This document shows positions 22,320 to 29,678 of a stretch of DNA of 29,678 nt, in pieces. The stretch is from Azohydromonas lata NBRC 102462 (lineage in GTDB: Bacteria; Pseudomonadota; Gammaproteobacteria; Burkholderiales; Burkholderiaceae_C). A program made the translations under genes and the position numbers. Positions within the stretch are counted from its first letter, which is position 1. Each line of letters opens with the position of its first letter. The stretch lies in contig CAMCTE010000005.1 of NCBI GenBank assembly GCA_945878385.1, forward strand, positions 1 through 29,678, given 5' to 3'. Under the pieces are notes generated by a model that saw nothing but the letters and a program-made list of their open reading frames with translations, was not told the DNA's origin and made no database searches.

Positions 22320-23006
22320 ATGGCACTGCTTGACCCCATTCGCGCCGTCATCCTGGACCTGGACGGGACATTGGTCGATACGCTGGGTGACTTCGAGTTG
22401 GCCCTGCGCTCGATGCTGTCCGACCTGGGCGTGCAGCCTGAGGCCGCCACTCGGGAATTCATTGGCCACACCGTGGGCAAAGGTTCGGAGTGGCTGGTGC
22501 AGCAGACACTGCGGCATGTGGGCTTGCACGCCGACAACCAGGATCTGTTCCAGCGTGCCCTCGACCGGTACCAACACCACTATGGCCTCATCAATGGCCA
22601 AGCCTCGGTGCTGTTCCCCGGAGTGGTCGAAGGCCTGCATGCCCTCAAGGCGGCGGGCTTGCGCCTGGCCTGCCTGACCAACAAACCCGGGCGTTATGCG
22701 CGCGAATTGCTGACCCACAAGGGATTGGACGGAGCCTTCGATCATGTATTTGGCGGCGACGCCTTCGCCCGCAAGAAGCCCGACCCTCTACCGTTGATTG
22801 AAACCTGCCGTGCGCTGGGGCACGACCCCGCCCACACCCTGATGGTGGGTGACTCCCTCAACGATGCCCAAGCGGGCCATGCGGCGGGCTGCCCCGTCGT
22901 GCTGGTGAGCTACGGTTACAACCACGGCCGGCCCATCCGCGAGGTGCCCGCGGCCGCCTACATCGACCGCCTGGACCAACTGCTGACCCTGAGGTCCACA
23001 TCATGA
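22320..23006 (+). CDS. gph: Phosphoglycolate phosphatase
   Basis: This 228-residue HAD-superfamily phosphatase hydrolyses 2-phosphoglycolate formed during DNA repair or by Rubisco oxygenation. HAD motifs are complete: ILDLDGTLVDT with Asp13 and Asp15, LTNKPG, the lysine in RKKPDP, and MVGDSLNDAQAG. A helical cap domain occupies about residues 20-85. The last four bases overlap the trpE start (ATGA), indicating translational coupling. The rpe-gph pairing seen in many bacteria is broken here by two opposite-strand genes. No clear Shine-Dalgarno precedes the ATG. Confidence 0.94.
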   Translation: MALLDPIRAVILDLDGTLVDTLGDFELALRSMLSDLGVQPEAATREFIGHTVGKGSEWLVQQTLRHVGLHADNQDLFQRALDRYQHHYGLINGQASVLFPGVVEGLHALKAAGLRLACLTNKPGRYARELLTHKGLDGAFDHVFGGDAFARKKPDPLPLIETCRALGHDPAHTLMVGDSLNDAQAGHAAGCPVVLVSYGYNHGRPIREVPAAAYIDRLDQLLTLRSTS

Positions 23007-24481
23007 TGACTGAACTCGAATTCAAGAGCCTGGCTGCCCAGGGCTACAACCGCATTCCGCTGATCGCCGAGGCATTCGCTGACCTGGAAACCCCCCTGTC
23101 GCTCTACCTCAAGCTGGTGGGCGGTGCCACCCATGGTTTTCTGCTCGAAAGCGTCGTGGGGGGCGAGCGCTTCGGGCGCTATTCCTTCATCGGGCTGCCC
23201 GCGCGCACCGTGCTGCGCGCGCATCAGGGCGTGGTGGAGGTGATCACCGACGGCGAGGTGGTCGAGCGGCACGAAACCAACCCGCTGGACTTCATCGCGC
23301 AGTATCAGCAGCGCTTTCGCGTGGCACTTCGCCCCGGGCTGCCCCGCTTCTGCGGTGGTCTGGCGGGCTACTTCGGGTACGAAACCATCCGCAGCATCGA
23401 GAAGAAGCTGGCCGCCACGCGCAAGGACGGCGGCATCGGCACACCCGATATCCTGCTGCTGCAAACCGAAGAGCTGGCTGTCATCGACAACCTTTCGGGC
23501 CGCCTGTACCTGATCGTCTACGCCGACCCGGCGCGGCCCGAAGCCTACTTCGCCGCCAAGAAGCGCCTGGGTGAGCTCACCGACAAGCTGCGCTACAGCG
23601 TGGCCGCGCCGCAGGTGCGCAAGGGCCCGGCCTACCCGGTCGAGCGTGAGCTCACTCAGACCGAGTTCGAATCCATCGTGTTGCGCGCCAAGGAATACAT
23701 CGCCGCGGGCGACTGCATGCAGGTGGTGCTGGGTCACCGGCTGCGCAAGCGCTACACCGAAAGCCCTCTGAGCCTTTACCGCGCCTTGCGCTCGCTCAAC
23801 CCCAGCCCCTATATGTATTACTACGACATGGGCGAGTTCCAGATCGTGGGCTCGTCACCCGAGATCCTGGTTCGGCAGGAAAGGGATGGCCAGGGCGAAA
23901 CCACCGTGACCATCCGCCCCATTGCCGGCACCCGCCCGCGCGGCTCCACGCCGGAGAAGGACGAGGCCAACGAGGTGGAACTGCTGGCCGACCCCAAGGA
24001 GCGGGCCGAGCATGTGATGCTGATCGACCTGGCGCGCAACGACCTGGGTCGCATGGCGCAAACCGGTTCCGTCGAGGTCACTGAAGCATTTGGCATCGAG
24101 CGCTATTCGCATGTCATGCACATCGTGAGCAATGTGCAGGCGCGCCTCAAGCAGGGCCTCACCCCGCTGGATGTGCTCAAGGCCAGTTTTCCGGCCGGCA
24201 CCCTCAGCGGCGCTCCCAAGATCCGCGCCATGGAAATCATCGACGAACTCGAGCGCAGTGAGCGCGGCATCTACGGCGGCGCGTGCGGCTACCTCAGCTT
24301 TGCCGGGGACATGGATGTGGCCATCGCCATCCGCACCGGGGTGGTCAAGGACAACACCCTGTATGTGCAGGCCGGTGCCGGCGTGGTGGCCGACTCGGTC
24401 CCCGAGATGGAATGGCGCGAAATCGAGGCCAAGGCTCGCGCCGTGTTGCGTGCGGCCGAACTGGTGGAAGAAGGCTTCTGA
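23003..24481 (+). CDS. trpE: Anthranilate synthase component I
   Basis: This 492-residue enzyme makes anthranilate from chorismate with ammonia supplied by TrpG, the first committed step of tryptophan synthesis. The N-terminal feedback-binding motif LLES is at residues 47-50, so inhibition by tryptophan is expected. The chorismate-binding domain has IDLARNDLGRMA, FPAGTLSGAPKIRAMEIIDELE and GACGYLSFAGDMDVAIAIRT. The start overlaps gph by four bases. trpG does not follow directly: a small lipoprotein gene on the other strand separates them, so trpE belongs to the gph transcript and not to the trpGDC unit. Confidence 0.97.
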   Translation: MMTELEFKSLAAQGYNRIPLIAEAFADLETPLSLYLKLVGGATHGFLLESVVGGERFGRYSFIGLPARTVLRAHQGVVEVITDGEVVERHETNPLDFIAQYQQRFRVALRPGLPRFCGGLAGYFGYETIRSIEKKLAATRKDGGIGTPDILLLQTEELAVIDNLSGRLYLIVYADPARPEAYFAAKKRLGELTDKLRYSVAAPQVRKGPAYPVERELTQTEFESIVLRAKEYIAAGDCMQVVLGHRLRKRYTESPLSLYRALRSLNPSPYMYYYDMGEFQIVGSSPEILVRQERDGQGETTVTIRPIAGTRPRGSTPEKDEANEVELLADPKERAEHVMLIDLARNDLGRMAQTGSVEVTEAFGIERYSHVMHIVSNVQARLKQGLTPLDVLKASFPAGTLSGAPKIRAMEIIDELERSERGIYGGACGYLSFAGDMDVAIAIRTGVVKDNTLYVQAGAGVVADSVPEMEWREIEAKARAVLRAAELVEEGF

Positions 24482-24505
24482 TCCGGGCCTCCTTGGCAGG
24501 GCCTG

Positions 24506-24814
24506 TCAGCTGCCGGGGTTCCAGCCCGATTGGCCGCGGTTGACCACCCGCACCATGCGGCCGTCCGGCCCGAAGAGGATGATCACCGCACGCGCGCCAC
24601 TGAAGAGGCCCCAGGACTCGCCTCGGGCCCAACCGGCACGCAGGCTGCCATCGGACTCCCGCATCACATTGTTGGGTTGCCCCAGGCTGCGCTGGGCTTC
24701 GGCGTAGGTGGTCACGCCGGGCCGCAGGGCGTCCACATCGCGCATGGAAAAGTTCGGGCCGCTGGCGCAACCCGCCAAGGTCAGTGCGGCCAACAGGCCA
24801 GCGATTCGTTTCAT
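24506..24814 (-). CDS. Small lipoprotein
   Basis: This 102-residue protein has a lipoprotein signal (MKRIAGLLAALTLAGC, lipobox LAGC with Cys16). The mature part includes LRPGVTTYAEAQRSLGQPNNV, which resembles the start of SmpA/OmlA/BamE-like beta-alpha modules, but the match is weak. A GGGAG ribosome site precedes the ATG. It lies between trpE and trpG on the opposite strand, convergent with trpE (24 bases apart) and divergent from trpG. An outer-membrane location is likely; the function is unknown. Confidence 0.85.
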   Translation of the reverse strand: MKRIAGLLAALTLAGCASGPNFSMRDVDALRPGVTTYAEAQRSLGQPNNVMRESDGSLRAGWARGESWGLFSGARAVIILFGPDGRMVRVVNRGQSGWNPGS

Positions 24815-24882
24815 CACACTGCTCCCAAAACTGAAGGGCGCCATGGGGTGCAGGGCCCTGGCCGCCACTGTTCTTTCCAGGC

Positions 24883-24888
24883 AGTTTA
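24883..24888 (-). promoter_or_regulatory. Possible -10 element for the lipoprotein gene
   Basis: TAAACT on the minus strand lies about 70 bases before the lipoprotein ATG. No good -35 is seen at the normal distance. The same 182-base interval must also carry the promoter for trpG on the plus strand, but I find no convincing plus-strand -35/-10 pair, leader peptide or attenuator. Confidence 0.3.
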
Positions 24889-24996
24889 GCGCCGCCCCAA
24901 CCGCACTGCCGTCACCTTTCATCCCCGCTGCTCGAGCGTGGCGTGAAAGTTGCCGCGACAATCCAGGCCCGAGACGCGAAGGAGGCCGCGCACGCC

Positions 24997-25590
24997 ATGG
25001 TCCTGATGATCGACAACTACGACAGCTTCACCTTCAACCTGGTGCAGTACCTGGGTGAACTGGGCGCGCCGGTCCAGGTGGTGCGCAACGATGAGCTGAC
25101 CCTGCAGGACATTGAAGCGTTGGCGCCCACCCACCTGGTGTTCTCGCCCGGCCCCTGTTCGCCCGCCGAGGCCGGCATCTGTGTGCCGGCCATCCGCCAC
25201 TTCATGGGGCGGCTTCCCATTCTGGGCGTATGTCTGGGGCATCAGGCCATCGGCGCGGCCTTGGGGGGGCGCATCGTGCGCGCACCCCAGCCCATGCACG
25301 GCAAGACCAGCCTCATCCAGACCGACCGCAAGGGCGTCTTCACCAACTTGCCGCGTGACATCACCGTGATCCGCTACCACTCCCTGGTGATCGAAGAGGC
25401 CACCATGCCCGCCGAACTCGTGATCAGCGCCCGCAGTGAAGACGGACAGATCATGGCGGTGCGCCACCGCGAATTGGCCGACGGCCCGGCACCCTTGGAA
25501 GGCGTGCAGTTCCATCCCGAATCCATCCTCAGCGAGCACGGGCACGCCATGCTGCGCAACTTCCTGGCCATGGGGCGCCGCCCAGCATGA
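24997..25590 (+). CDS. trpG: Anthranilate synthase component II (glutamine amidotransferase)
   Basis: This 197-residue class I glutamine amidotransferase supplies ammonia to TrpE. The catalytic triad is present: Cys79 in GVCLGHQ, and His173 and Glu175 in VQFHPES. The oxyanion strand SPGPCSP is at about 50-56. The ATG at 24997 is preceded by AAGGAGG at 11 bases and starts just before the family-typical MIDNYDSFTFNL. A longer in-frame extension exists but is unsupported. The stop overlaps the next gene by four bases. It heads a unit of trpG, ltaE, trpD, trpC and ung. Confidence 0.96.
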   Translation: MVLMIDNYDSFTFNLVQYLGELGAPVQVVRNDELTLQDIEALAPTHLVFSPGPCSPAEAGICVPAIRHFMGRLPILGVCLGHQAIGAALGGRIVRAPQPMHGKTSLIQTDRKGVFTNLPRDITVIRYHSLVIEEATMPAELVISARSEDGQIMAVRHRELADGPAPLEGVQFHPESILSEHGHAMLRNFLAMGRRPA

Positions 25591-26600
25591 TCGACCTGCG
25601 CAGCGACACCGTGACTCGCCCGACACAGGCCATGCGGCAGGCCATGGTGCTGGCCGAGGTAGGCGACGATGTGTTCGGCGACGACCCCACGGTCAACGCC
25701 CTGCAGGACCGCATCGCGGGCGATCTGGGCTTCGAGGCGGCCCTGTTCATGCCCACCGGCACGCAAAGCAACCTGTGTGCGCTGATGGCCCATTGCGATC
25801 GTGGCGACGAATACATCGTGGGCCAATTGGCCCATACCTACCGCTGGGAGGGCGGCGGCGCGGCGGTTCTGGGCAGCATCCAGCCCCAGCCACTTGCCCA
25901 GGGCCCGGATGGGCGCATCGAGTGGGCCGACATTGAAGCCGCCATCAAGCCTGACGATGCCCACTTCGCGCGCACGCGGCTGCTGTGCCTGGAGAACACC
26001 TGGGGCGGACAGGTCCTGGACGCGGGCTACGTGGCCGAAGTCACCACACGGGCCCATGCCCGCGGCCTGGCCACCCACTTGGACGGTGCGCGCTTGTTCA
26101 ATGCTGCGGTGGCCAGTGGCCGACCGGCGCACGAACTCGTGGTGGGCTTCGACAGCGTGTCGGTGTGCTTCAGCAAGGGCCTGGGCGCGCCTGCGGGATC
26201 GGCCCTGTGCGGCAGTCGCGAGTTCATTGCACGGGCCCACCGCTGGCGCAAGATGACCGGCGGCGGCCTGCGCCAGGCCGGTATCCTGGCGGCTGCGGCT
26301 CTGCACGCCCTGGACCACCATGTGCCGCGCCTGACCATCGACCACAAGAACGCCCAAGCCCTGTACCGCGGCCTGCAAGACCTGCCGGGCGTCACGGTTC
26401 ACGCGCCCCAGACCAACATCGTGTTCTTGGATCTCGCGCCCGAAGCGGCCGCCCGGCACCCGAACGGTGCCGCCGCGGCACTGTCGCAGGCGGGCGTGCT
26501 GTGCACCGGTGCCGCGCGGCTGCGTTTGGTCACGCATCTGGACGTATCGGCCGAACAGATCGCGCAAGCCGTGGCCATCATCCGCCGAGTCTTGGCTTGA
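25587..26600 (+). CDS. ltaE: Low-specificity L-threonine aldolase
   Basis: This 337-residue PLP-dependent enzyme cleaves L-threonine or L-allo-threonine to glycine and acetaldehyde. Family features are MIDLRSDTVTRPT, GDDVFGDDPTVNALQ, THLDGARLFNAA and the PLP-binding lysine in SVCFSKGLGAPAGS (Lys197). Length and spacing match the Escherichia coli enzyme. Its start overlaps the trpG stop (ATGA), so it is translated within the tryptophan unit, between trpG and trpD. That position is unusual; a direct role in tryptophan synthesis is not known. Confidence 0.95.
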   Translation: MIDLRSDTVTRPTQAMRQAMVLAEVGDDVFGDDPTVNALQDRIAGDLGFEAALFMPTGTQSNLCALMAHCDRGDEYIVGQLAHTYRWEGGGAAVLGSIQPQPLAQGPDGRIEWADIEAAIKPDDAHFARTRLLCLENTWGGQVLDAGYVAEVTTRAHARGLATHLDGARLFNAAVASGRPAHELVVGFDSVSVCFSKGLGAPAGSALCGSREFIARAHRWRKMTGGGLRQAGILAAAALHALDHHVPRLTIDHKNAQALYRGLQDLPGVTVHAPQTNIVFLDLAPEAAARHPNGAAAALSQAGVLCTGAARLRLVTHLDVSAEQIAQAVAIIRRVLA

Positions 26601-26640
26601 AGCGCCTCATCGAGAATCATCGGGAATGACAGAGGGACCC

Positions 26641-27672
26641 ATGACCATCAGCAACTCCGAAGCCCTGGTGCGTGTCATCGAACACCGCGAGATCTTCCAC
26701 GACGAGATGCTCACCCTGATGCGCCGCATCATGGGTGGCGAAATGTCGCCCGTGATGATCGCAGCCTTCGCCATGGGACTTCGGGTGAAGAAGGAAACCA
26801 TCGGCGAGATTGCTGCCGCGGCTCAGGTCATGCGCGAACTGGCCACGCCCGTCCATGTGGAGGACCGCAGCCACCTCGTGGACATCGTGGGCACGGGCGG
26901 CGACAGTTCCCACACCTTCAACATCTCCACCGCATCCGCCTTCGTGGCGGCAGCGGGTGGCGCGCGCGTGGCCAAGCACGGCGGGCGCAGCGTCAGCTCC
27001 ACTTCGGGCAGCGCCGATGTGATGGAAGCCCTGGGTGCGCGCATCGACCTGCAGCCCGAGCAGGTGGCCGCTTGCTTGGCCCAAACCGGCATCGGCTTCA
27101 TGTTCGCGCCGAATCACCATGCCGCCATGAAGCACGCCGCGCCGGTTCGCAAGGAACTCGGCGTGCGCACCATCTTCAACATCCTCGGCCCGCTGACCAA
27201 TCCGGCCTCGGCGCCCAACACGCTCATGGGCGTCTTCCACCCCGACCTTGTGGGCATCCAGGTGCGCGTGCTGCAGCGCATGGGCGCCGAACATGCCCTG
27301 GTCGTCTACGGCATGAACGGCATGGACGAGCTGTCCATTTCCGGCGAATCGATGGTGGGTGAACTGCGCAACGGGCAGATCCAGGAGTACACCGTGCACC
27401 CGAGCGATTTCGGCATGCCCGTGTACGACAGCCGCGTGCTGCGGGTGTCCAACCGCGATGAATCGGTGGCCTGCATCCGCCGTGCGCTGGCCAATGAAGA
27501 AGGGCCCGTGCGCGACATCGTGCTGCTCAATGCCGGTGCGGCGCTCTACGCCGCCGGCCGTGCGTCCACGATGGGCGAGGGCATCAAGCTGGCCCGCGAA
27601 ACCGTGGCCAGCGGGGCCGCGCAAGCCCGGCTGCAGCAATTCGTGGCCGCCACACAGGCCCTGGTGGCCTGA
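26641..27672 (+). CDS. trpD: Anthranilate phosphoribosyltransferase
   Basis: This 343-residue enzyme transfers phosphoribose from PRPP to anthranilate, the second step of tryptophan synthesis. The PRPP loop GTGGD (residues 84-88), NISTASAFVAAAGG and KHGGRSVSS (112-120) are conserved, as is the anthranilate-site NHHAAMKHAAPVRKELGVRT. The start at 26641 gives the family-typical IEHREIFHDEM spacing and has AGAGGG four bases upstream; an ATG at 26626 is an alternative. It lies 40 bases after ltaE. Confidence 0.96.
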   Translation: MTISNSEALVRVIEHREIFHDEMLTLMRRIMGGEMSPVMIAAFAMGLRVKKETIGEIAAAAQVMRELATPVHVEDRSHLVDIVGTGGDSSHTFNISTASAFVAAAGGARVAKHGGRSVSSTSGSADVMEALGARIDLQPEQVAACLAQTGIGFMFAPNHHAAMKHAAPVRKELGVRTIFNILGPLTNPASAPNTLMGVFHPDLVGIQVRVLQRMGAEHALVVYGMNGMDELSISGESMVGELRNGQIQEYTVHPSDFGMPVYDSRVLRVSNRDESVACIRRALANEEGPVRDIVLLNAGAALYAAGRASTMGEGIKLARETVASGAAQARLQQFVAATQALVA

Positions 27673-27687
27673 GAAGTCAACAAGTCC

Positions 27688-28476
27688 ATGTCCGACATCC
27701 TCCAGAAGATCGTCAGCGTCAAACACGAAGAGTTGGCCGCAGCGCGCCAGCGCCGCAGTTTGGCTTCTTGGCGCGAAGCGGCTGAAGCCCGCCGCGACTT
27801 GCGCGGTTTCGTGCAGGCCCTGCGAAGCCAAGTGGCCCACGGCCGCAGTGCCGTCATTGCCGAAATCAAGAAGGCCAGCCCCAGCAAGGGCGTGATCCGC
27901 GAGCATTTCGTGCCGGCCGAGATTGCGAAGTCCTACGCGCAGCACGGCGCGGCCTGCCTGAGCGTCCTGACGGATGAGCGCTTTTTCCAGGGCAGCACGG
28001 CCTACCTGGAGCAGGCGCGCCAGGCCTGCAGCCTGCCTGTGCTGCGCAAAGACTTCATGGTCGACGAATACCAGGTGCATGAGGCGCGGGCCATGGGCGC
28101 CGACTGCATCCTGTTGATTGCCGCCTGCCTGGACGACGCGCAAATGCGCGACCTGGAGGCCTGCGCCCACGCCCTGGGCATGGATGTGCTGGTGGAGGTG
28201 CACGACGCCCCCGAACTCGATCGCGCCCTGCGCCTGAAGACGCCCCTGGTGGGCGTGAACAACCGCAACCTGCGCACCTTCGAGGTGTCGCTGCAGACCA
28301 CCCTGACCCTGCAGCAACAAGTCCCTGCCGACCGTCTGCTGGTGACGGAAAGCGGCATCCTCGGGCCACAGGACGTGCGCCTGATGCGCGACGCCGGCAT
28401 CCACACCTTCCTGGTGGGTGAAGCCTTCATGCGGGCGCAAGACCCGGGCGCCGCCCTGGCGCAGCTCTTCGCCTGA
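27688..28476 (+). CDS. trpC: Indole-3-glycerol-phosphate synthase
   Basis: This 262-residue TIM-barrel enzyme closes the indole ring in the fourth step of tryptophan synthesis. Signatures are AEIKKASPSKG (about residues 58-68, including the substrate lysine), VLRKDFMVDEYQV, LVEVHDAPEL, VGVNNRNLRTFEV and VTESGI. It is the stand-alone form, not fused to TrpF. The start is 15 bases after trpD. The missing trpF, trpB and trpA are probably elsewhere in the genome, as is usual in betaproteobacteria. Confidence 0.97.
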   Translation: MSDILQKIVSVKHEELAAARQRRSLASWREAAEARRDLRGFVQALRSQVAHGRSAVIAEIKKASPSKGVIREHFVPAEIAKSYAQHGAACLSVLTDERFFQGSTAYLEQARQACSLPVLRKDFMVDEYQVHEARAMGADCILLIAACLDDAQMRDLEACAHALGMDVLVEVHDAPELDRALRLKTPLVGVNNRNLRTFEVSLQTTLTLQQQVPADRLLVTESGILGPQDVRLMRDAGIHTFLVGEAFMRAQDPGAALAQLFA

Positions 28477-28504
28477 AGGCCGCCGCAGACCCGGCGCCAC
28501 GCCG

Positions 28505-29338
28505 ATGAGTGATCTCTTCTTGCCGGCCAATGCGCTGGGTGAACCGCTGTCACGGCACCTGGCCCGAGCGTGTGGCCTGAACGACTCGGCTGAAGGTGTT
28601 GACGGGGCTGAGGCGGCCGAGGCGGCCGGGGAGGCCAAGGGGCCTGAATGCGGCGGGCTCGGTGGCTGGGCCTCCGTGGTGGGCGACTGGTTGGAAAGCG
28701 CCGCCGGCCGCGGCCTCGTGGCCGCCGTGGAAGCCCGGCAGATGGCCGGCGCACGGGTGTACCCGTCGCAAGTGCTGAGGGCGCTGCAACTCACGCCCCT
28801 GGCCGCGGTGCGGGTGCTCATCCTCGGGCAGGACCCGTATCACGGCCCCGGTCAGGCGCAGGGCCTGGCGTTTTCCGTGCCCGCCGGAATGCGGCTGCCA
28901 CCCAGCCTGCGCAACATCCTGCGGGAGCTGCAGCGTGATCTGGGGGCCGTTTCCGAACAGGCCGCCGCGGGCGACCTCAGCGCCTGGGCCCGCCAGGGTG
29001 TGCTGCTGCTCAACACCTGCCTGACGGTGGAGGAGGGCACGCCGGGTGCGCACGCTCGCCTGGGGTGGGAATCGCTCACCGATGCGTTGGTTCAGGCGGT
29101 GGCCGCCAGGCCGCAGCCCCTGGCTGCACTGCTGTGGGGCGCGCAGGCGCAGGCCAAGACAAGACTGCTGCAGGCCGGTGCCCCTGCCGCTTCGCCACGC
29201 TTGATGCTGCAGAGCAACCACCCTTCGCCCCTGTCGGCCCGTCGGCCGCCCGTGCCCTTCCTGGGGTGCGGGCATTTTTCGCAGGTCCAGTCATTCCTCG
29301 CAGCCTGCGAACCCGAGCGCCCGCCCATCACCTGGTGA
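28505..29338 (+). CDS. ung: Uracil-DNA glycosylase
   Basis: This 277-residue family 1 enzyme removes uracil from DNA. The water-activating loop GQDPYHG holds catalytic Asp110; LLLNT holds the uracil-recognising Asn170; HPSPLSA holds catalytic His239. Two departures from Escherichia coli Ung are seen: Gln119 where PGQAHGLAFSV has His, and a three-residue insertion (RRPPVPFLGC) after the HPSPLSA loop. An Ala/Glu/Gly-rich insert at about residues 28-55 makes the N-terminus longer than usual. The gene starts 28 bases after trpC, likely in the same transcript. Confidence 0.95.
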   Translation: MSDLFLPANALGEPLSRHLARACGLNDSAEGVDGAEAAEAAGEAKGPECGGLGGWASVVGDWLESAAGRGLVAAVEARQMAGARVYPSQVLRALQLTPLAAVRVLILGQDPYHGPGQAQGLAFSVPAGMRLPPSLRNILRELQRDLGAVSEQAAAGDLSAWARQGVLLLNTCLTVEEGTPGAHARLGWESLTDALVQAVAARPQPLAALLWGAQAQAKTRLLQAGAPAASPRLMLQSNHPSPLSARRPPVPFLGCGHFSQVQSFLAACEPERPPITW

Positions 29339-29364
29339 GGGTGCTCCCCGAGAAAAATTGCTGC

Positions 29365-29370
29365 TATACT
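29365..29370 (+). promoter_or_regulatory. -10 element of the tRNA promoter
   Basis: TATACT, preceded by TGC as an extended -10, is followed by a GC-rich stretch before the tRNA-Tyr, as in stringently controlled tRNA promoters. The -35 is weak by eye. Confidence 0.5.
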
Positions 29371-29384
29371 GCGGAGTTCGCTGC

Positions 29385-29470
29385 GGAGGGGTGCCCGAGT
29401 GGCTAAAGGGGGCAGACTGTAAATCTGTTGGCTTACGCCTACGCTGGTTCGAATCCAGCCTCCTCCACCA
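29385..29470 (+). tRNA. tRNA-Tyr (GTA)
   Basis: An 86-base class II tRNA with a long variable arm. The acceptor stem GGAGGGG pairs with CTCCTCC (one G-U), the anticodon GTA is at 29419-29421 in loop CTGTAAA, and the T arm GCTGG-TTCGAAT-CCAGC is intact. The 3' CCA is encoded. It leads a tRNA-Tyr/tRNA-Gly pair that in related bacteria usually precedes tuf and secE. Confidence 0.97.
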
Positions 29471-29521
29471 AGCGAATCCCGAAGCCGTGCAGCCGGCGCC
29501 GAAAGGTGGCCACTGTGCAAG

Positions 29522-29595
29522 GCGGGAGTAGTTCAATGGTAGAACCTTAGCCTTCCAAGCTAATGACGCGGGTTCGATTCCCGTCTCCCGCTCCA
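29522..29595 (+). tRNA. tRNA-Gly (TCC)
   Basis: A 74-base tRNA with acceptor stem GCGGGAG/CTCCCGC, anticodon TCC at 29554-29556 in loop CTTCCAA flanked by TTAGC/GCTAA, standard T arm and encoded CCA. It lies 51 bases after tRNA-Tyr. The 83 bases after it, to the window end, hold no feature I can support. Confidence 0.97.
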
Positions 29596-29678
29596 GCCGT
29601 TGGCAACAAGGCTGGAAGCTCTGTCAGAAGCTGTCAGGTGTGGGGTTGGGTGTGTGGGTGGTTGCAGCGACGCCACCG

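Noticed and set aside
24943..24996. N-terminal extension of trpG from an earlier in-frame start
   Set aside because: The ribosome site AAGGAGG lies inside this extension and points to the ATG at 24997, which also gives the standard family start.
26617..28821. Long minus-strand open frame opposite trpD, trpC and ung
   Set aside because: The forward genes have full catalytic motifs. The reverse product is low-complexity and crosses three gene boundaries, which is typical of GC-rich shadow frames.
1..29678. CRISPR arrays, insertion sequences, prophage genes, attachment sites
   Set aside because: No spaced direct repeats, transposase or integrase frames, or terminal repeats were seen. The tRNA genes at the right end have intact 3' ends with no visible integrated element inside the window.

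Overview
The window is GC-rich, tightly packed bacterial chromosome. It most likely comes from a betaproteobacterium of the order Burkholderiales, family Comamonadaceae (an inference from gene order and protein style, not a database match). Supporting points are the apaG/rpe/gph/trpE-trpG-trpD-trpC/ung neighbourhood, the tRNA-Tyr/tRNA-Gly pair at the right end (in this group usually followed by tuf and secE), the fused proteobacterial-type indolepyruvate:ferredoxin oxidoreductase, and the short leaders. No insertion sequence, prophage, CRISPR array or rRNA is visible.

Left part (1-6640). A minus-strand cluster encodes a cytochrome b561-like membrane protein and three consecutive secreted YceI-family proteins. 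Two of the three are clear tandem paralogues with a conserved Cys pair. Upstream on the same strand is a 1187-residue indolepyruvate ferredoxin oxidoreductase family protein. It is divergent from an Lrp/AsnC regulator that carries a perfect 9-bp palindrome just before its start codon.

Cyanate operon (6789-10760). cynA-cynB-cynD-cynS encode a complete ABC importer plus cyanase. They are preceded by a near-perfect sigma-54 promoter and NtrC-like boxes, so this looks like a nitrogen-scavenging operon induced on nitrogen limitation. It ends in a GC-rich hairpin with a T tract.

Sulfur/redox operon (10780-16704, minus strand). Convergent to the cyanate operon is a four-gene unit: two-domain rhodanese, OsmC-like protein with one of its two cysteines replaced, acyl-CoA-dehydrogenase-like flavoprotein without the usual catalytic motif, and a rubredoxin fused to its FAD/NADH reductase. 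It has its own consensus sigma-54 promoter with repeated upstream elements, directly downstream of a GAF-AAA+-Fis activator gene. I do not recognise this exact combination as a named pathway. It reads as a regulated oxidative system for a sulfur compound (organosulfur, or cyanide/thiocyanate), and its position beside a cyanate operon is suggestive. It is the most interesting part of the window.

Right part (16741-29678). Housekeeping genes follow: mltA (start codon overlapping that of a divergent small membrane protein), apaG, rpe, a gamma-carbonic-anhydrase-like protein, an orphan hybrid-free histidine kinase with two PAS domains, gph, trpE, a small lipoprotein on the opposite strand, then trpG-ltaE-trpD-trpC-ung, and finally tRNA-Tyr(GTA) and tRNA-Gly(TCC). 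The trp genes are split into two transcription units by the antisense lipoprotein gene, and a threonine aldolase gene is inserted between trpG and trpD with a 4-base overlap.
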